DNA of 64,000 nt from Comamonas testosteroni ATCC 11996 (lineage in GTDB: Bacteria > Pseudomonadota > Gammaproteobacteria > Burkholderiales > Burkholderiaceae_C): positions 124,001 through 188,000 of the forward strand of contig NZ_AHIL01000026.1 in the NCBI RefSeq assembly GCF_000241525.1, read 5' to 3'. Positions 62,403 to 64,000 of this stretch are shown piece after piece. The position numbers were made by a program, and so were the translations under genes. Within the stretch, counting starts at the first letter, position 1, and every line of letters starts with the position of its first letter. Below the pieces are notes generated by a model, which worked only from the letters and a program-made list of their open reading frames with translations, had not been told where the DNA came from and did not search any database.

Positions 62403-63392
62403 ATGTTCTCTTCCTTCAAATCTTCCGTGAACCTCTCGCGCCGTCACTGTCTCGCCGCTGCGGCCAGTCTGGCTGGCGCCAGCGCCCTGGGCCTGGGTAC
62501 TGCCGGCAATGCGCTGGCGCAGGCTGTCAAGGCCGCCGCCGGGAACAAGGGCACGCAGCTGGTGCTGCTGGGCACCAAGGGCGGCCCGCGCGTGGGCGGC
62601 GAGCGCTCCAACCCTGCCAGCGTGCTGCTGATCGACGGCGAGCCGTTTGTCGTCGATTGCGCCTATGGCGTGGCGGCCCAGCTGGTCAAGGCCGGCATTG
62701 CGCTGCCGCGTCTGAGCAAGGTGTTCATCACCCATATGCATTCGGACCACAACCTGGAATACGGCCCCTTGCTGTATTCGGCCTGGGCTGCCGGCCTGCG
62801 CAACCAGATCGATGTCTGGGGGCCGCCGACGCTGGATGCGATGACCAAGGCCTTCATGGAGTCCATGAAGTTCGACATCGATATCCGCATCCCCGACGAG
62901 AGCAAGCCCGATCTGCGCAAGATGGTGAACACGCACGAGTTTTCCAAGCCCGGCGTGATTCTGGAGAACGACAAGGTCAAGGTGACGGCGGTGCGCAATA
63001 TTCACCCGCCCATTGCGGACTCGTTTGCGCTGCGCTTCGACACCAAGGACCGCTCGGTCGTCTTCTCGGGCGACACGACCTACTGCCCGGCCGTGGCCGA
63101 GCTGGCCAAGGGCGCCGATGTGCTGGTGCACGAGGTGATCTATGTGCCCGCCGTGGACGCCATGGTCAAGCGCGTACCCAATGCCGCCACGCTCAAGGAG
63201 CATCTGCTGGCATGTCACACCACCTCGGTGGATGTGGGCCGCATCGCTGCGGCCGCCGGCGTCAAGAAGCTGGTGCTCTCGCACATCGTGCCGGGCGACG
63301 ACCCCAGCATCACCGACGAAATGCTGCTGTCCGATGTGCGCCAGCATTTCAAAGGCGATGCCGTGGTGGGCAAGGATTTGATGGTGATCTGA
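62403..63392 (+). CDS. exported metallo-beta-lactamase-fold hydrolase in the pmd operon
   Basis: A 329-residue protein. The N-terminus MFSSFKSSVNLSRRHCLAAA followed by a hydrophobic stretch and GNALAQA looks like a twin-arginine export signal. The metallo-beta-lactamase motif is THMHSDHNLEY (His111, His113, Asp115, His116), followed by VRNIHPPIADSF, VVFSGDTTYCP, VLVHEVIY, LACHTTS and VLSHIVPGDD, so both metal sites look complete. Overall it resembles the ribonuclease Z/arylsulfatase-like branch. It begins 44 bases after pmdF and ends 30 bases before pmdD, so it is clearly in the operon, yet no step of the known pathway needs a periplasmic hydrolase. It may release the aromatic acid from an ester outside the cytoplasm. 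Confidence 0.88.
   Translation: MFSSFKSSVNLSRRHCLAAAASLAGASALGLGTAGNALAQAVKAAAGNKGTQLVLLGTKGGPRVGGERSNPASVLLIDGEPFVVDCAYGVAAQLVKAGIALPRLSKVFITHMHSDHNLEYGPLLYSAWAAGLRNQIDVWGPPTLDAMTKAFMESMKFDIDIRIPDESKPDLRKMVNTHEFSKPGVILENDKVKVTAVRNIHPPIADSFALRFDTKDRSVVFSGDTTYCPAVAELAKGADVLVHEVIYVPAVDAMVKRVPNAATLKEHLLACHTTSVDVGRIAAAAGVKKLVLSHIVPGDDPSITDEMLLSDVRQHFKGDAVVGKDLMVI

Positions 63393-64000
<608 letters not shown>

Overview
The window looks like chromosomal DNA of a Betaproteobacterium of the family Comamonadaceae, most likely Comamonas (C. testosteroni group). This is inferred from the protocatechuate 4,5-cleavage genes in the pmd order, two Bug-type (tripartite tricarboxylate transport family) binding proteins, H-NS and YgiD relatives of the beta type, high-GC codon use and a short Comamonadaceae-like intergenic repeat. 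I see no rRNA, CRISPR array, intact insertion sequence or prophage. Most of the window is orderly housekeeping and catabolic DNA.

Layout. 1-9 kb: a CHAD protein cut by the window edge, a small SRPBCC protein, tRNA-Val(GAC), a DyP-type peroxidase, an ExbB/ExbD pair, xseA, sodB, a YgiD-type dioxygenase and an SMI1/KNR4 protein. 9.5-12.9 kb: one large membrane sensor with CHASE3-like, PAS, GAF, GGDEF and EAL regions. 12.9-15.2 kb: gene-poor DNA with an H-NS-like gene and a decayed reading frame. 15.2-20.9 kb: two unrelated NADP isocitrate dehydrogenases (monomeric and homodimeric) with small hypothetical genes between them. 21-30 kb: a membrane PQQ dehydrogenase of the glucose/quinate/shikimate family, a DsbA-family protein, a retropepsin-like protease, mnmH behind a structured leader, a GNAT protein, a LysE exporter divergent from a MocR regulator, and a lipoprotein.

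30-37.4 kb: a cupin, a fossil of an aldehyde dehydrogenase C-terminus, a four-gene set (Bug protein, CaiB-type CoA-transferase, cupin, atypical acyl-CoA dehydrogenase) of unknown substrate, a repeat-rich intergenic kilobase and a LysR regulator. 37.4-40.1 kb: a two-gene lysine-degradation unit (lysine 6-dehydrogenase-like plus semialdehyde dehydrogenase). 40.3-47 kb, minus strand: valine catabolism (mmsA, an isobutyryl-CoA-type dehydrogenase, mmsB) interleaved with small unrelated genes. 48.2-53.8 kb: a gentisate operon (gentisate dioxygenase, fumarylpyruvate hydrolase, maleylpyruvate isomerase, Bug protein) with divergent MarR and LysR regulators. 54-57.8 kb: YbjQ, tRNA-Gln(UUG), an Lrp/AsnC regulator, selD and a secreted Arg/Asp/His-rich protein. 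58.2 kb to the end: the protocatechuate 4,5-cleavage operon (ModA-like protein, pmdK, pmdE, pmdF, a twin-arginine metallo-beta-lactamase-fold protein, and pmdD running off the edge).

Together the genes feed aromatic acids (gentisate, protocatechuate and possibly quinate through the PQQ enzyme) and amino acids (lysine, valine) into pyruvate, fumarate, oxaloacetate and acyl-CoA. SelD and MnmH give a route to 2-selenouridine in tRNA. The least explained items are the ModA-like and metallo-beta-lactamase-fold genes inside the pmd operon, the structured leader before mnmH, the aldehyde dehydrogenase fossil, and a repeat that runs through the start of a Bug gene.
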